From: Mantis religiosa
Taxonomy: Eukaryota; Arthropoda; Insecta; Mantodea; Mantidae
NCBI GenBank assembly: GCA_030765055.1
Contig: CM060953.1
Location: 20,089,137 to 20,153,136 of the forward strand
DNA: 64,000 bases
Direction of reading: 5' to 3'
Part shown: positions 35,660-47,120 of the stretch, piece after piece
How positions within the stretch are numbered: the first letter of the stretch is position 1
Layout of the letters: each line of letters starts with the position of its first letter
Notes under the pieces: generated by a model
What the model was told of the DNA's origin: nothing
What the model saw: only the letters and a program-made list of their open reading frames with translations
Databases searched by the model: none
Position numbers and translations under genes: made by a program

Positions 35660-36020
35660 TCTAATGAAAGATATATCTAGAATTTACTGAAAGTAGGGCT
35701 GACGTTCTGTTTATTGTACGTCTCTCATCTATAAATGGAAGGTCTAGTAGATACAAAACAAATCTTACCACAGAGCGTTGTATTTTATTTAGTCCTGTGA
35801 CCTATCTTGTTCTATTCTACATTCCTTTCTAAGTGGGGCGTACCCGGAGGAAGGATGAAGCGAGAGGAGAAAGAGTGTGGCCGATGCAAAGAGCCTGGAC
35901 GGTACATATGGCAGGGTTCCTCCGCTTTACTAGTTGGAATCTCCCGGGCAGGCCATTACAACCGGTAACTCACCCTCGTGAGTTCGTGCATTCCGGAAAC
36001 GGCACTACCAGATCGGAGCT
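35660..36020 (+). repeat. R4 repeat, copy 2
   Basis: Homologous to 9340-9780. Landmarks are AATGAAAGATATATCTAGAA, AAACAAATCTTACCACA, TTTACTAGTTGGAA and CGGCACTACCAGATCGGAG. It stops sharply where class B/A array sequence (TTTCATTTAAATATTTG) resumes. Confidence 0.55.
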
Positions 36021-36983
36021 TTCATTTAAATATTTGTGTTCAAGAACCATTGTACGGCCAATAGAAGCTTGGGCAACGAGAGAGTGGAATCATTCCAAAG
36101 CTTATCACAGTTATGCTGAGATCGCTTCGTGTTGCAAACCTCAGGATACTATATCTGTACAGCAAAAACATTTACGCGACCTTAATAAATTCAAGTCATA
36201 CAACAAATAAATTTGTAGAATTTGCGGCTTATATATTTAATTCAGAAGACTTATATTCTCATACAGAGTTATTTCTTCCGTCAAATTTGTGTCAAAATAC
36301 ATTCTAATTACTGTTTACTTTCATGGAATAAAAACAAACAAATCGGAAGTATACGCAAACAGTATAAATACAGCTCCTGTTAATACTTTGGAAATAATTA
36401 CAAATCTTCTTCACCGCGGCAAGTTGATACAGGTGTAGCCATCTGTGGACAGCAAGATGCGGCTGGAACATTACTATCTGACAAAATGTTTGACAATTAA
36501 TGTTGCTCTCCTGGCGGTTAATTAAGAACCAAAGGAGTCTTTATAACATATGTATTATATATTTACAGAACTTTTCACGTGAGTGTGTGTGAGTCTGTAT
36601 GTCGGTTAAATTCTGAACTGGCCATCGGCAAGTACGTACTCAATGAGGGAGAAGTATGGCGTCTAAGCATGCAACCCGCAATGCATATGACGTAATGTGG
36701 ACAGAGAAAGGGATGTACCTTCGTTCAGACTCAGTGCTGGACTCAACACAGGTACAATATGAAATAGTACAGATACTTTAATGCTATTATTTTGGTCTAC
36801 GATACCTTAGGTACGTCTAAATATTTCAGCAATATATTTCTGTTCACTTCAATTTGTAATGTGCCATGAAAATCTAGTGATGTATCACAAGAAATCACTC
36901 TCGGTTTACCACGTAAATTATCATCCATTAATTAGGACTGTTACTTCGATTTTACAAGTTTCATTTCGGAAAACAAAATTGTT

Positions 36984-36986
<3 letters not shown>

Positions 36987-37040
<54 letters not shown>
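36987..37040. repeat. (AT)n microsatellite
   Basis: 54 bp of AT repeats at the place where sister class B units have ATACATATG (3645) and where a solo LTR is inserted at 15047. Confidence 0.95.
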
Positions 37041-37042
<2 letters not shown>

Positions 37043-37241
37043 ATCCAAACATCTTGTACGATCTAAGAGATGATTATGTATCTGCTTTCAGATGTTTAAA
37101 TATATACAAATAAGTCAAATACTTACACTGCAATTGAATATATGTATCACATTGTAAATCAGTGACTTCCTGATGTAATTCTGAGATTAAGCTTATATAA
37201 AGCTATTGCTGGATGATACGCAAACAGAGCAAAATAGTTTT

Positions 37242-38340
37242 CTATGGATTCAAAATCACTGAATCGCCTAGCTCCAACTTTTCTTTATCTAACAGTCCAG
37301 TATATTTATTCAGGTTTGTTACACAAATATTGGGAAGAGATTTTAGACATAGTCTTCTCATGATATTTGATTTCCATTTACCTGTCATGTTTACGAATGA
37401 TGTAACCAAGTCATACATAGGAATTGTATTGTGGAACATTCTCTGAAGAAGACGACTAAGTTTATTGAAATGTTGAGAAATGTCAGTGAGGAAGGCTAAG
37501 TCACTTATCCAATCTTCATTTATGAATAGATATCTATATCCTAACCAAAGAAAGATGTAGAAAATTTTAAGACGTATGCAGTATAACATAAATATATTAT
37601 TGCAATTATGTACTAATATCAACATACCTGTCCCTTCAGGAATTCAAATTATGTGTAGTATCAAAGATCTTCATAAGAACGCCCTAAGTCTTCCAGTAAT
37701 TTGCGAAATTTTCGATGAATCAAGGAGTTTGATTTTATTTATAGTCTGTCGTAACTATGTCTATTACATGTTTCATATTTAGTATTTTGCACGTTATGCT
37801 TCCTGATGTAAGAATGTGTTATTGCTTATTACATTTAACTTATATAACGTTTCACTCTCCCAATTAGTCCTATATTTTCACCAGTCATATTTCGTGCCCC
37901 ATCTGTTACTATGGAAACAAGATACCTTAGCTTTCGTTCTCTTTCTTCTACACATTTCTTAAATGCTTGAAATAATTCTGACCCTGTGGTATGTTCCCTA
38001 AGAGAAATGACTTCAAGCATATATTCTTGTATCGAGAGTTTGTTAGTAACTTCAGGAATGCAAATTAACAATTGTGTAGTGTTTCAACGTTGTCACTGCC
38101 TTCATCCAACGCGAGAGAAAACGCTATAACTTCACGGACCTTGGTTAGTAGTTTTTATTCGGTTATTTCTCCTATTTTACATATATTTCTCTGCATTGTT
38201 TGTGGTGATAATGCAATAATGCTAAATATGTCATATTGTTCAGAGCAAATCATGTTGGCAACTGTGCACATACACTTTTTATGAAAACTCCATCACAGCA
38301 GCATAAATGGCGTGTCATAATATTTGAATTCATAATGGAG
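37242..38340 (-). pseudogene. hAT transposase remnant, longest copy
   Basis: Minus strand, from high to low coordinates: FSLALDEGSDNV-like block (about 38130-38090); TNKLSIQEYMLEVISLREHT and LVSIVTDGARNMTGENIGLI (open frame 37835-38071); FRKLLEDLG and YEDL (about 37690); then EDWISDLAFLTDISQHFNKL and MYDLVTSFVNMTGKWKSN (open frame 37242-37625). This order matches GTF2IRD2/ZBED5/SCAND3-like hAT transposases. The D of ALDE and the TDG block are visible. Frameshifts and stops separate the pieces; the N-terminal zinc finger and the extreme C-terminus are not seen. Confidence 0.75.
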
Positions 38341-39314
38341 TAGCTACAAAATAAGAACGAACATGGGTTGAGCTAATACGGTTATACTACGGTGAGTGTT
38401 GCCCGTTCCACGGCAAGGGCGACACAAGTAGAAGATATATCTGTCTTTGTCTCTATCTAGCAAGTATCATACAGATGCTGAGATGTACAGTGATACAGAT
38501 ACTGACAGAGAAGTTCACTTAATATTTCAGCATGTGTGAGAACATACATGGAAAAGCGAGAAAACGTAACGGGACAAATTAGCAGTACATAGATGTTTAC
38601 CTCAGCTTGATCGCATACACGACGAGTGCCTTCAGATGTAATGATGTCATACTGCCGTAATTATAGAGCAAACAAATCTTCACAAAACTAGTGTATCCTA
38701 GTGTGATTAGAAGTATCCTATATAGGAAAACTGCAAAAATTGTAGATTATATACTTAACTTAGAAGACTTGCACTCCCATACATAATTGTTTCTTGGGTC
38801 ACACTTCTATCAAACTAAATTCTAATTAATTTTTGTTTTCATGACGTTAAAATCAAATAAACCTAAGCTATATGCAACAGTACAAATACAGCTCATTTTA
38901 AATTTTTGTAAATAACTGCCAGTTATCTTCACTGTGGTAAGATATTACAGGTGGAGCCATCTGTGAAGAGCAAGACGTGGTAGTAACAGAATGATATCTC
39001 AATTTAGTTGTCAACCAATTTTCGTCTCTTGGCGGTTAACTAACAGTTAAAAGAACGTGTTCTGTAAATATGTAAAATATTAATTTCATGTGTAAGTCCG
39101 GCAATGTTTCCAGAACACTGACTTTCATCTTCACCTAGCTCAAATCCAACTTTCTTTCTCTTCTACCTCTTTCCCACTCCTATACTCAGTGAAACTACCC
39201 TCTTCCCGAGTACAGTTGACTGTAATGACATATCACAAACATACGCCTATTAAGTGTTGATAAACAAATGTATACTGAAATTATGTTTAATGTGTAATCA
39301 TAATGTTAATTTCT

Positions 39315-39890
39315 AATTTACTTCGATGCTAGCATTAGATAATGTCTCCTACCTTAATACACAAGTAGATAAATTACCAACGCCAAGTTCTTTAAGAAGA
39401 GGTATACCTTCTTGGTTACAAAATCACAATATCGAATTTGACAATAGCACAGAAACAAGTTTGTATGATTTATTCCCAGCTAACAAAGCGACTGAAAAAA
39501 AACACTTTGATTGACCAAATATTGTCAGAACTATTATCATGCAACCATAAGGCTTCCCCCGTAACATCCGGATCTGAATCCTATAGAATTAATATGGACA
39601 GACGCCAAAGCATGGAATGCTTCCGGAAATGTGACCTTTACATTGAAAGACTAAATGCTGTGCTGCCAAACATTTTAGCAAATTAAACAAATGAAATAGG
39701 AAAAGGTACGTCAAAATGTGGATGGAATAAAACAAGAGTGTTTGAATAATGTAGACTAACGGAAGAAAAAATTGTTGGAATTATAATTGAAGACAATAGA
39801 ATGGAAATAGTGATAATGACAATGATTCAACAAAAGAAGATAGGTCAAATGTGGGAGAAATAAAATATTAATAAAATATGATTAAAAGCA
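39315..39890 (+). pseudogene. IS630/Tc1-like DDE remnant, copy 6
   Basis: Blocks in two alternating frames: LALDNVSYLNTQVDKLPTPS (the D of LDN is kept), then LQNHNIEFDNS, TEKNTLIDQILSE, HPDLNPIELIWTD-like, and HNVDGIKQECLN. The acidic tail is duplicated near its end (GAAATAAAATATTAATAAAATATG). It is among the best copies for family searches. Confidence 0.7.
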
Positions 39891-41479
39891 AAATTGTGTA
39901 ACTCTGTTAAGTTGTGTGTAAGTGAAAAGCCTTTCCGTAACCATAGCATGTAATTTGCCCTAGACTGACTGTCGTGCTTCCCTGAATATCGAAGCATGAA
40001 ATAAACAGTCCAGTGACACTTTAGAGAGTCAAGTTAGCACAGTGAGATATCACTGCTATTGAAGACCAGGGAAATACGGTAATAGACTCGCATTAAAGTT
40101 TGCGTGGCCAATAGCAGCTACGGACAAAGGAAGCGTGTTATTATTCTAAACTCCTTTGATACAAACATGTTGCAAACCTCAGATACTATAACTGTACAGC
40201 AAAAATATTTATAAGTCAAGATCTTATTTATTCAAATCATACAATGAAACACATAAAAATTGTGGCTTATATATTTTAATCAGAGGCCTTCCATTCTCGT
40301 AGAGAATTAAGTTTGTGGTCAAATTTGTGTAAAATTACATTCAGTTTTCTGTTTACTTTCTTACAGTTAAATGCAAACAAAGTTAAGGTATATGCAAAGA
40401 GTACAAGTACAGTTCATATTAAGAAGATGTAAACAATCGCGAATTTTCTTCATCGCATCAGGATATTACACGTGGAGCCATCTGTGGACAGCAAGACGCG
40501 GTTGGAAAATTACCTTTAGTCACTTTTGAATCAAAGTTCACCCCTGGTGGCTAGTTAAGAACTGAAATGGCTTGTATTTATCACTTACGTGGTACGTATT
40601 TATAAAACTTTTCACGTCTGTGTGTCGGTTAAGTATTAAACTGGGCATTTAAGTTCACTGCCTTGCCAGAGTTTTTCAATGTATTTTGCCAATTCCCACA
40701 ACAGGTCCTTATGTCGAAGCTAAATAATTTGGTACAAAATGCGCTAAGGTTGTAAGACACGCACCTTATGTGTCGATCTTGAGGAAGTAGGCCTCGGCGC
40801 TTTTGAGCAAGGAGTCTTCTATCTCTCTCTGGCCGTAGTGTTAGAACGAGAATAATTTGTAGGAAACAAAAATCAATATTCTCTTCTTCAAAATATTGGA
40901 ATTTATTGTAGTAAAACTATTATTATATCCTATCACAAAGTTAAGATTATATCCTTTTATAAAATACGCAATACTAAATCATTGCAGATTAAGATTCTGC
41001 GAATATGTAGGTCGGTACTACACATCTTCAAATTTCAATGATCTGAAGAAGAGTGAAGCCAAAACTATTTCTTTCTTTCACACGCAATTTGTTCATCTTA
41101 GTTGCACACTTACAATAATTCCGCATACTCTAGGACAGACACAAATGTACGTCTTTCTCTTACGACGTTCTTAAGCAGAAGCAAGATCTGTAAAACTTTT
41201 AGCTAGCAATTTTCTCTCATTTGAGGTAGCCATGGTTACACATAACCTACCTTACATTTTATCCATTTCATTAAACATTACAATTCCTCCAAATATACCT
41301 TTAAAACAACTTAAAATATCTAAAATAACTGCTTCAATATGTAACATATTCCGAAGATTAATGTAACTGTGAGTCGAACTGGCTGGTACCCGTTGCTCAA
41401 TATATCGCGATTGTTTAACATTCCAGCGCTACACCACTTTTCCAAAAGAACTTATTACTATGGTCCTACAGAACAAATT

Positions 41480-41744
41480 CATTGTCAAGAAATTTAATTC
41501 ATCCTTTTAAATCGCTTAATACAAAGAAGAGACCCATAGACAAACACTCAGTTGTGTACCGGATAAACTGTAAAGACTGTGACAACTTTTACATTATTAA
41601 AACAAAAAGGAAGTTGAACATTAGACTTAAAGAGTATTTTATAGACAACAAGAACAGACAAATTGCCAGTAGCGTACCATTTATGGGACAGGCATAACGA
41701 TATAAATTATTTATTAAAAAGGATTCAGGGCTCGTGGGCAGAAG
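41480..41744 (+). pseudogene. GIY-YIG fragment, class E
   Basis: HSVVYRINCKDCDNFYIIKT, then KLNIRLKEYF, with YIG as YII. The frame breaks before the SAVAYHLW block. It is in the segment duplicated from 18650-20900. Confidence 0.7.
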
Positions 41745-41991
41745 CTGCGCCGTGGCTCAGTGGTAGGACCGCTTGGCTCTCACCAAGGCGGCCCGGGTTT
41801 GATCCCAGCGACCGCAAAGTGAGATTTGTGCTGGACAACACGGCGCTGGGGCGGGTTTTCTACTGGACCTCCGGTTTCCCTCGCGTTTTAATCCACCGGT
41901 GCTCAACCCTCATCTCATGTATCATCGGTGTCACCGCCAGCGGTGCCGTATGTAGTAAAAGCGGGCGATAAACACTACACATTTCATTTCA
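41745..41991 (+). mobile_element. SINE1, full length, with 12-bp duplication
   Basis: Flanked by CGTGGGCAGAAG (41733-41744 and 41992-42003). The head CGTGGCTCAGTGGTAGGACC and GGGTTTGATCCCAG give good A and B boxes. The empty site is at 48955. Confidence 0.9.
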
Positions 41992-42306
41992 CGTGGGCAG
42001 AAGGGAGAGAGACAGAGAGAGGCTCCCGATTCTTCACTGTATTTTTCTTACCCGGCATTCTAGAAACAATGGCTGATGGCTATAAATACCGCGCAGGTGT
42101 TAGAAGAGCAGTTGTGTGATGGTTATTGTGACAGTCGAAGCTTAAAGTGTACCGAAGTTACTTCTTTCATTTGTTTTAGTGCGGCGGAGCACTGAATCGA
42201 CATTGAAGACGGCTGATTGTTAATATCACAGCTTTTTACTGCAGCAAAAGTGGTTTTATATTTCTGCAAGCCGGATTGGCGAATCTACGTAACCCACAGT
42301 GTCACA
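41992..42306 (+). mobile_element. LTR fragment, class E
   Basis: Same extent as 20166-20481 and very similar, ending CGTAACCCACAGTGTCACA. A TATA-like GGCTATAAATACCGCG lies at about 42076. Confidence 0.6.
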
Positions 42307-42524
42307 ATGTTATCCTAATTTTCGGGTGTTAGTAATTTGTATTGCTACAGATAACAGTAATAATTATTTATATAATAAACTTTTATATCAGTCAAATGGG
42401 CATAAAAAAGAGGTAAATTTCAGTCAAATACAAATTCTTCAATTTTGCGCACTGACGCCTTGGTTCGAAGCCTTTAATTGATTTGGCTCTTTTCCTGCAC
42501 AGTTCTATGTGGTAACGTTCATAT

Positions 42525-42758
42525 TGTCACCCTGGTGGTAGAGTCGCGAAGCCGAAGCCGAAGCCGGTGGAGATTCGGAAAACTTCGGAACCAATCGTTA
42601 CCGGTAGCGACACACAGTTGAATGGAGAGTGAGAGAAAATAAACAGTTTGAGGTTCTAGCAATTTTCTAATGGTGAACAGTGTATTTCGAGGAGAATAAG
42701 GTGCAGTTTTTGTGTTTTGTAACCTCGTTTTATTATTTCACGAACCCACAAAGTCACA
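42525..42758 (+). repeat. 5' LTR
   Basis: Starts TGTCACCCTGGTGG and ends AAAGTCACA. GAAAATAAACAG at about 42632 could be the polyadenylation signal. The (GAAGCC)3 run near 42549 is shared by the 3' LTR. Confidence 0.95.
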
Positions 42759-42760
42759 AT

Positions 42761-42774
42761 TGGTGTCAGAAGTG
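42761..42774 (+). other. Primer-binding site, tRNA-Leu
   Basis: TGGTGTCAGAAGTG, two bases after the LTR, is complementary to the 3' end of an animal tRNA-Leu (acceptor stem ..TTCTGACA plus CCA). The match ends after 14 bases. Confidence 0.8.
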
Positions 42775-42781
42775 CGACGAC

Positions 42782-43975
42782 ATGGAGGCGGCATTGGAAA
42801 TGCTTTTGCAGAAGATGAACGAATTAACAGGGAAGTCGGAAGCGGCAAATAACAACTTGGCCGCGAAGATGAACGAGTTAATAACAAAAACAGAAGCGGC
42901 AAATAACAACCTGGCCGCAGAGTTGAAAGTAATAAAGACCGAATTGACCACAGAAATGAAGGCAGCGAACGACAGTCTGGCCAAGGAAATGAAGGAGGCG
43001 AACGAGGTCCTCGCCGCCAAATTTGAGGAACAGTTGGCCGGCGTGAGGGATGACGTGACGGATCTGGGCAAGCGGATGGGCCAAGTGGACGAGCGCGTCG
43101 AGGACCTGGCGAACCGCTTCAATGACTTAGAGGAAAAGGCCGACAGTAACGCCAAGTCCCTGAACGCCATGGTTGAAGACGTCGAAGACCGCGCGAACCG
43201 CGTAAACAACCCGGAGGGAAAGGCCGACAGCAGCGTCAAGTCCCTGAACGCAATGGTGGAGGACGTCGTCGGCAGGAGACTGAAGGATTTGAAGGCTGAC
43301 GCACCGGGACGCGACACAACATCGGCACGCGTCAAAACTCCGAAATATGATGGCACGTCAACATTCGAGGTCTTCCGCCGCCAGTTCGACACAGTGGCCA
43401 AGCACAACAGATGGTCACCGGAGGAGGAGGCCACACAGTTAATAACCAGCCTCCAGGGACGAGCTGCGGAAATCCTAAACGCGGTGCAGACAACGGCGGC
43501 GCCCAAGGACATCTGGGAGGCCCTGGGGAATCGTTTCGGGAACCACCGCTTAGCCGCAGCGTACCGCAGCCAACTAAAGGCAAGGTCACAGCAGTCGGGG
43601 GAGACGCTGCAGGAGTTAGCCATAGCGATTGAGCAGCTAGCTAGCAAGGCCTCGGTTGACCTGCCACTGGAGTTCGTATCCCGGGAAGCCGCCTACAACT
43701 TTGTCGACGGGGTACGGGACACGGAGATTCGTCAGCGCCTAATGCTCGGCGATTATAAAAACATCCACGAGGCGCTGACAGCGGCATTAAGAATGGAGGC
43801 GGCCAAGGTAGCATCTATCCCGACGTCGAGAGCGAGGAGTGTCCGCTACGCCGGAGACAGAAGACCAGCTGAGGGATGTCGGCGAACACCTAGTGGCCTG
43901 TGTTGGGGGTGTGGACAGCCCGGACACCTGCGGAGAGACTGCCCACACCAGGAAGAGCAGCCGGAAAACGAGTAA
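42782..43975 (+). CDS. gag: gag polyprotein of the LTR retrotransposon
   Basis: 397 codons starting at the ATG 7 bases after the primer site; the upstream in-frame extension lies in the LTR and is not used. Residues 1-155 are a long heptad-patterned coiled coil with internal repeats (MNELxxKxEAANNNLA twice; KSLNAMVEDV twice). The retrotransposon gag core follows from about YDGTSTFEVFRRQFDTVAK to EALTAALRMEAAK. At 374-387 there is one CCHC zinc knuckle, CWGCGQPGHLRRDC. Gag forms the particle and binds RNA. Pol lies in the -1 frame, overlapping the end; a GGAAAAC heptamer at 43963 is a candidate but non-canonical slip site. No stop interrupts the frame, unlike pol. Confidence 0.9.
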   Translation: MEAALEMLLQKMNELTGKSEAANNNLAAKMNELITKTEAANNNLAAELKVIKTELTTEMKAANDSLAKEMKEANEVLAAKFEEQLAGVRDDVTDLGKRMGQVDERVEDLANRFNDLEEKADSNAKSLNAMVEDVEDRANRVNNPEGKADSSVKSLNAMVEDVVGRRLKDLKADAPGRDTTSARVKTPKYDGTSTFEVFRRQFDTVAKHNRWSPEEEATQLITSLQGRAAEILNAVQTTAAPKDIWEALGNRFGNHRLAAAYRSQLKARSQQSGETLQELAIAIEQLASKASVDLPLEFVSREAAYNFVDGVRDTEIRQRLMLGDYKNIHEALTAALRMEAAKVASIPTSRARSVRYAGDRRPAEGCRRTPSGLCWGCGQPGHLRRDCPHQEEQPENE

Positions 43976-44532
43976 GGCCCGGCGTGGAGAGGGGCACGTC
44001 GGCGCCATTACCACCATCCCCTCGAGTGACAATTCACGCCGTCAGCCGGCGGATGGATGACAACCTCATCGCAGACGGTTGGGTAAGAGGAAAATCGTGC
44101 CGCGTGCTGGTGGACACCGGGGCGGCCGTGACCATCATCAGACCTGACATGGCGAAGGGTTTTCCGACGAGGAAACCGAGCCGACCATACCAGCTTGTGA
44201 CGGCATCGGGCGACACCATGCCTGTGCAGAAGGAGGCCCTGCTGGAGCTGAACTTGGGACGGAGTGCCGTGCGTCTGTGGGTGTTCGTCGCGAAGGTGGC
44301 TGAGGAGGTGATTCTGGGACTGGATGCCCTCTGGAGCCACGAGGCGGCGGTCGACGTCGGCAGGAAGGTCCTGAGGCTCAACGGAGAAGAGGTTATACTC
44401 CGTCAACCAGAAGAGCGCCTTGGAATTGGCAGAGTCGTCTTGAGCGAAGACGAGGTTGTCCCCGCGAGGAGCGAAGTGATAGTGACGGCGCGACAGGAAG
44501 GCCAGACAGCAGGTGGGGTACAGAGGCAGTAG
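43900..44532 (+). pseudogene. pol: pol: aspartic protease region, truncated
   Basis: In the -1 frame relative to gag. The aspartic protease active site LVDTGAAVTII has its Asp codon at 44113. The flap and C-terminal part contain EVILGLDALWS. It cleaves Gag-Pol in intact relatives. After about residue 205 the frame meets TAG (44530-44532), exactly where sequence resembling the end of RNase H (EYDFTSELLRGKSHGNA) begins, so the RT and most of RNase H were removed by deletion near 44520. Confidence 0.85.
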
Positions 44533-45114
44533 GAGTACGACTTCACCTCGGAACTTCTCAGAGGGAAGAGTCACGGTAACGCGGGCGCTATGTCCCGAGG
44601 GCCCTGTCCAGAAGAGTGCGGCCGATGCACAAGAGTGGAGGAGAAGGAGCGTGCCGCAGCAGTTCGAGTAGTCGCGTCAATGCCTGCGGATGGCTGGGAT
44701 AGCGCAGGCCTGAGGAGGGAGCAGCTGGCGGACGCAGACTTGGGGCCACTCTTGAGGGAAGTGAAACAGCCAGCGACCGAGTATGTGGAGAACTTGGTGG
44801 ACCACCTCCACGACATGCACGAGATGGCTCGCCAGAAGATCCAGAAGGCGAGCGACCGCATGAAAACCCGATACGACAGGCAAGCCAACAGCCAAGGATT
44901 CCAGCAAGGTGACCTGGTCTGGGTGTACCACCCGACCCGGACCAAGGGGCGCTGCCCGAAGCTTCAGTAGTCATGGCAAGGACCGTACCGTGTGGTGAAG
45001 AGGATTAACGACGTGGTCTACCGCATCCAGAAGGTGCCCCGAGGAAAGATGTTGGTGGTACACCTGGATCGCCTGGCCCGCTACGAAGGCGCTGTTCGGG
45101 ACGACCAGCCTTGA
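44533..45114 (+). pseudogene. pol: pol: RNase H end, linker and integrase C-terminus
   Basis: Same frame as protease. GKSHGNAGAMSRGPCPEECG is the usual RNase H/linker junction. REQLADADLGPLLREVKQPA leads to the integrase zinc domain, but the text jumps at about 44770 to EYVENLVDHLHDMHEMARQK, ASDRMKTRYD and FQQGDLVWVY, the integrase C-terminal region. A TAG at 44968 splits it before SWQGPYRVVKRI; the frame ends with TGA at 45112-45114. The integrase catalytic DDE core is absent. Two deletions and two stops make it inactive. Confidence 0.85.
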
Positions 45115-45125
45115 CGAGGGAGCAG
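45113..45125 (+). other. Polypurine tract
   Basis: GACGAGGGAGCAG lies directly before the 3' LTR and is the expected plus-strand primer site. It has one pyrimidine interruption near each end. Confidence 0.75.
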
Positions 45126-45359
45126 TGTCACCCTGGCGGTAGACTCGCGAAGCCGAAGCCGAAGCCGGTGGAGATTCGGAAAACTTCGGAACCAATCGTT
45201 ACCGGTAGCGACAGACAGTTGAATGGAGAGTGGGAGAAAATAAATAGTTTGAGGTTCTAGCAATTTTGTAATGGTGAACAGTGTATTTCTAGGAGAATAA
45301 AGTGTAGTTTTTGTGTTTTGTAACCTCGTTTTATCATTTCACGAACCCACAAAGTCACA
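45126..45359 (+). repeat. 3' LTR
   Basis: 234 bp, TGTCACCCTGGCGG to AAAGTCACA, followed by ATATGTTTGTCC of the array unit. Confidence 0.95.
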
Positions 45360-46239
45360 ATATGTTTGTCCGCATAATTTGCACTCACACGTCTCTGCTG
45401 GTTCATGGTATGATACAGTCTTACAGATGAGATGATGGGAACCGAGTACCGCCATTCTAGTAAACAACTGCCCCATCTCAATGTTGGGTGTGGTCAATGT
45501 CCGGTCTATCATGGCCCGCGATTCAATAAACCTTTCGAAAGCACGTTGAATACGTCAGGTGCAGTCAAAATATAAGAAAGGTGTTGCATGGATAAACTGC
45601 ACAGCACAGCCGTTACAAAAAATAACCATTACATTTGGATTCAAGGTGAAAATTAGCTTATGCTTCGTTACAAAATTTGTGACTTATATATTTATTTCAG
45701 ATGACTTTCATTCTCAAACAGAATTACCTGTTCAGTTCAATTTATGTCAAAATATATTCTACTTATTGTTTACTTTCATAGAACTCAACGCATAGAAACT
45801 TAACGTATAGTTAAACAGTTTAAATACAGTTCAATTTAAAACTTTGTAAATAATTAAAAAGTTTCTTCATCGTGGCAAGATATTACTGGTGGAACAATCT
45901 GTGGACAGGAAGACGAGGTCGGAACATTATAATTCGTTTCTCAACTTAAGTTCTCTCCTGGTTTATAATTTAGAACTAAAATAGCGTGTCATTACAACGT
46001 ACATGCTAATTATTCATAAAACTTTTCACGTCTGTGTGTCGGTTAAGTACTAAACTGGTCATTTAAACTCAGTGCCTTGCACAGGCTCTAGAATGTAATT
46101 TGCCCTTTTACAAAACAGGTGCTTTCTAAAATTAATATACCTTTAAGTCCAATTAGTGCCTGATGCTCCATATATTGCTAGTGTTCACCATCCCAGGGTT
46201 ACACATCTTCTCCAAAAGAACGTATTACTTTGGCCCCAC

Positions 46240-46460
46240 AGAACAAATTCAATGTACAACATCATTTGAAATCACATAATACAAAGGAGATACCCACAGG
46301 CAGTAACTGTGTGTACCGGATAAACTGTAAAGACTGCGACAACTTTTACATTGGCAAAACAAAGAGGAAGTTGAATATTAGGCTTAAAGAGTATTTTAGA
46401 AACATCAAGAATAGACAAGTCGGCAGTAGCGTCTACTTTACGGAGAAATTTCACCTTTAA
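46240..46460 (+). pseudogene. GIY-YIG fragment, class F, YIG intact
   Basis: NCVYRINCKDCDNFYIGKTK, then RKLNIRLKEYFRNIKNRQVG, ending SSVYFTEKFHL and stop. This is the only class copy keeping FYIGKT, the YIG signature with the CxxC pair. It is still truncated before SAVAYHLW and lacks a nuclease C-terminal half. It is the best query for family assignment. Confidence 0.7.
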
Positions 46461-46914
46461 GTGCAATTAATTACAATTGTTTGTAACAAATGTTTAATCC
46501 TGCTAAACACCTTAACCTGCTGTTCGTCTGAATGAGAGATGAATTAAAGAGTGAACGAACTTACAAAATCGAAAGGTAAATGCAAAACTTAATATCAGGT
46601 TTACATAAATTACTCGAAACGGTGACCGAGTTTTCACTGCACAGTTGATAGCGGCGAACAAACGCTGTACTCTGTACAAAATTCTTTGTGAGTGTGGAAT
46701 AGCTTCACGTGCTGCTATTATTAGAGCTAGACCACTGCTCTTTAAAACTTAAGTAAAACCTGGAAATGCAACAAATTCATTTACCACCCTTGGGAATTTC
46801 TGAAGTTAGTTCAATATCTTAAAGTTTAAGGCATTAAAGTAGCTGCTCAAAACAGATTCTCACTCTAGAAATTGTTAAATATTCACTTAACACACGATCC
46901 CATCAGAACAAAAA

Positions 46915-47120
46915 TCAGGCATATACAGGATAAATTGTGAAGTCTGTGATAAATTTTATCTTGTTTCGACGAAGAGAAATTTAAAAACTAGGTAAACAAG
47001 CACCGTCGGAACATAAAATATATACAACAGAAAAATCGTCAATTGTTCTTCATTTCTGGAATGATAATCACCACATCGGGGAGCAGATCAAACTACTAAA
47101 ACCATTGTCAACAAAACTTT
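46915..47120 (+). pseudogene. Second, distinct GIY-YIG fragment
   Basis: SGIYRINCEVCDKFYLVSTK, then RNLKTR and a stop. Another frame then gives EKSSIVLHFWNDNHHIGEQI and KLLKPLSTKL. The order is the same as in the array fragments, but the sequence is well diverged and the surroundings (46735-47390) are not shared with other units. It is probably an independent Penelope-type insertion whose tail reaches the TGATGATGAAACTGCAACTG segment near 47290. Confidence 0.65.

Larger units (their letters stand above)
42525..45359 (+). mobile_element. Ty3/mdg1-like LTR retrotransposon, internally deleted
   Basis: 2835 bp with 234-bp LTRs (42525-42758 and 45126-45359; TG...CA ends; about 10 mismatches counted by eye) and a 4-bp target duplication ATAT. 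The empty site survives in sister units at 20691 and 56457 (GTAACGTTCATATGTTT). Order: LTR, tRNA-Leu primer site, gag, protease, a remnant of the RNase H end, the integrase C-terminus, polypurine tract, LTR. RT, most of RNase H and the integrase zinc/catalytic core are missing. It could only move with enzymes from an intact relative. Confidence 0.95.

Noticed and set aside
42766..43647. 293-codon minus-strand open frame opposite gag
   Set aside because: It is a shadow of the GC-rich gag coiled-coil frame on the other strand, with low-complexity Ser/Ala content and no domain.
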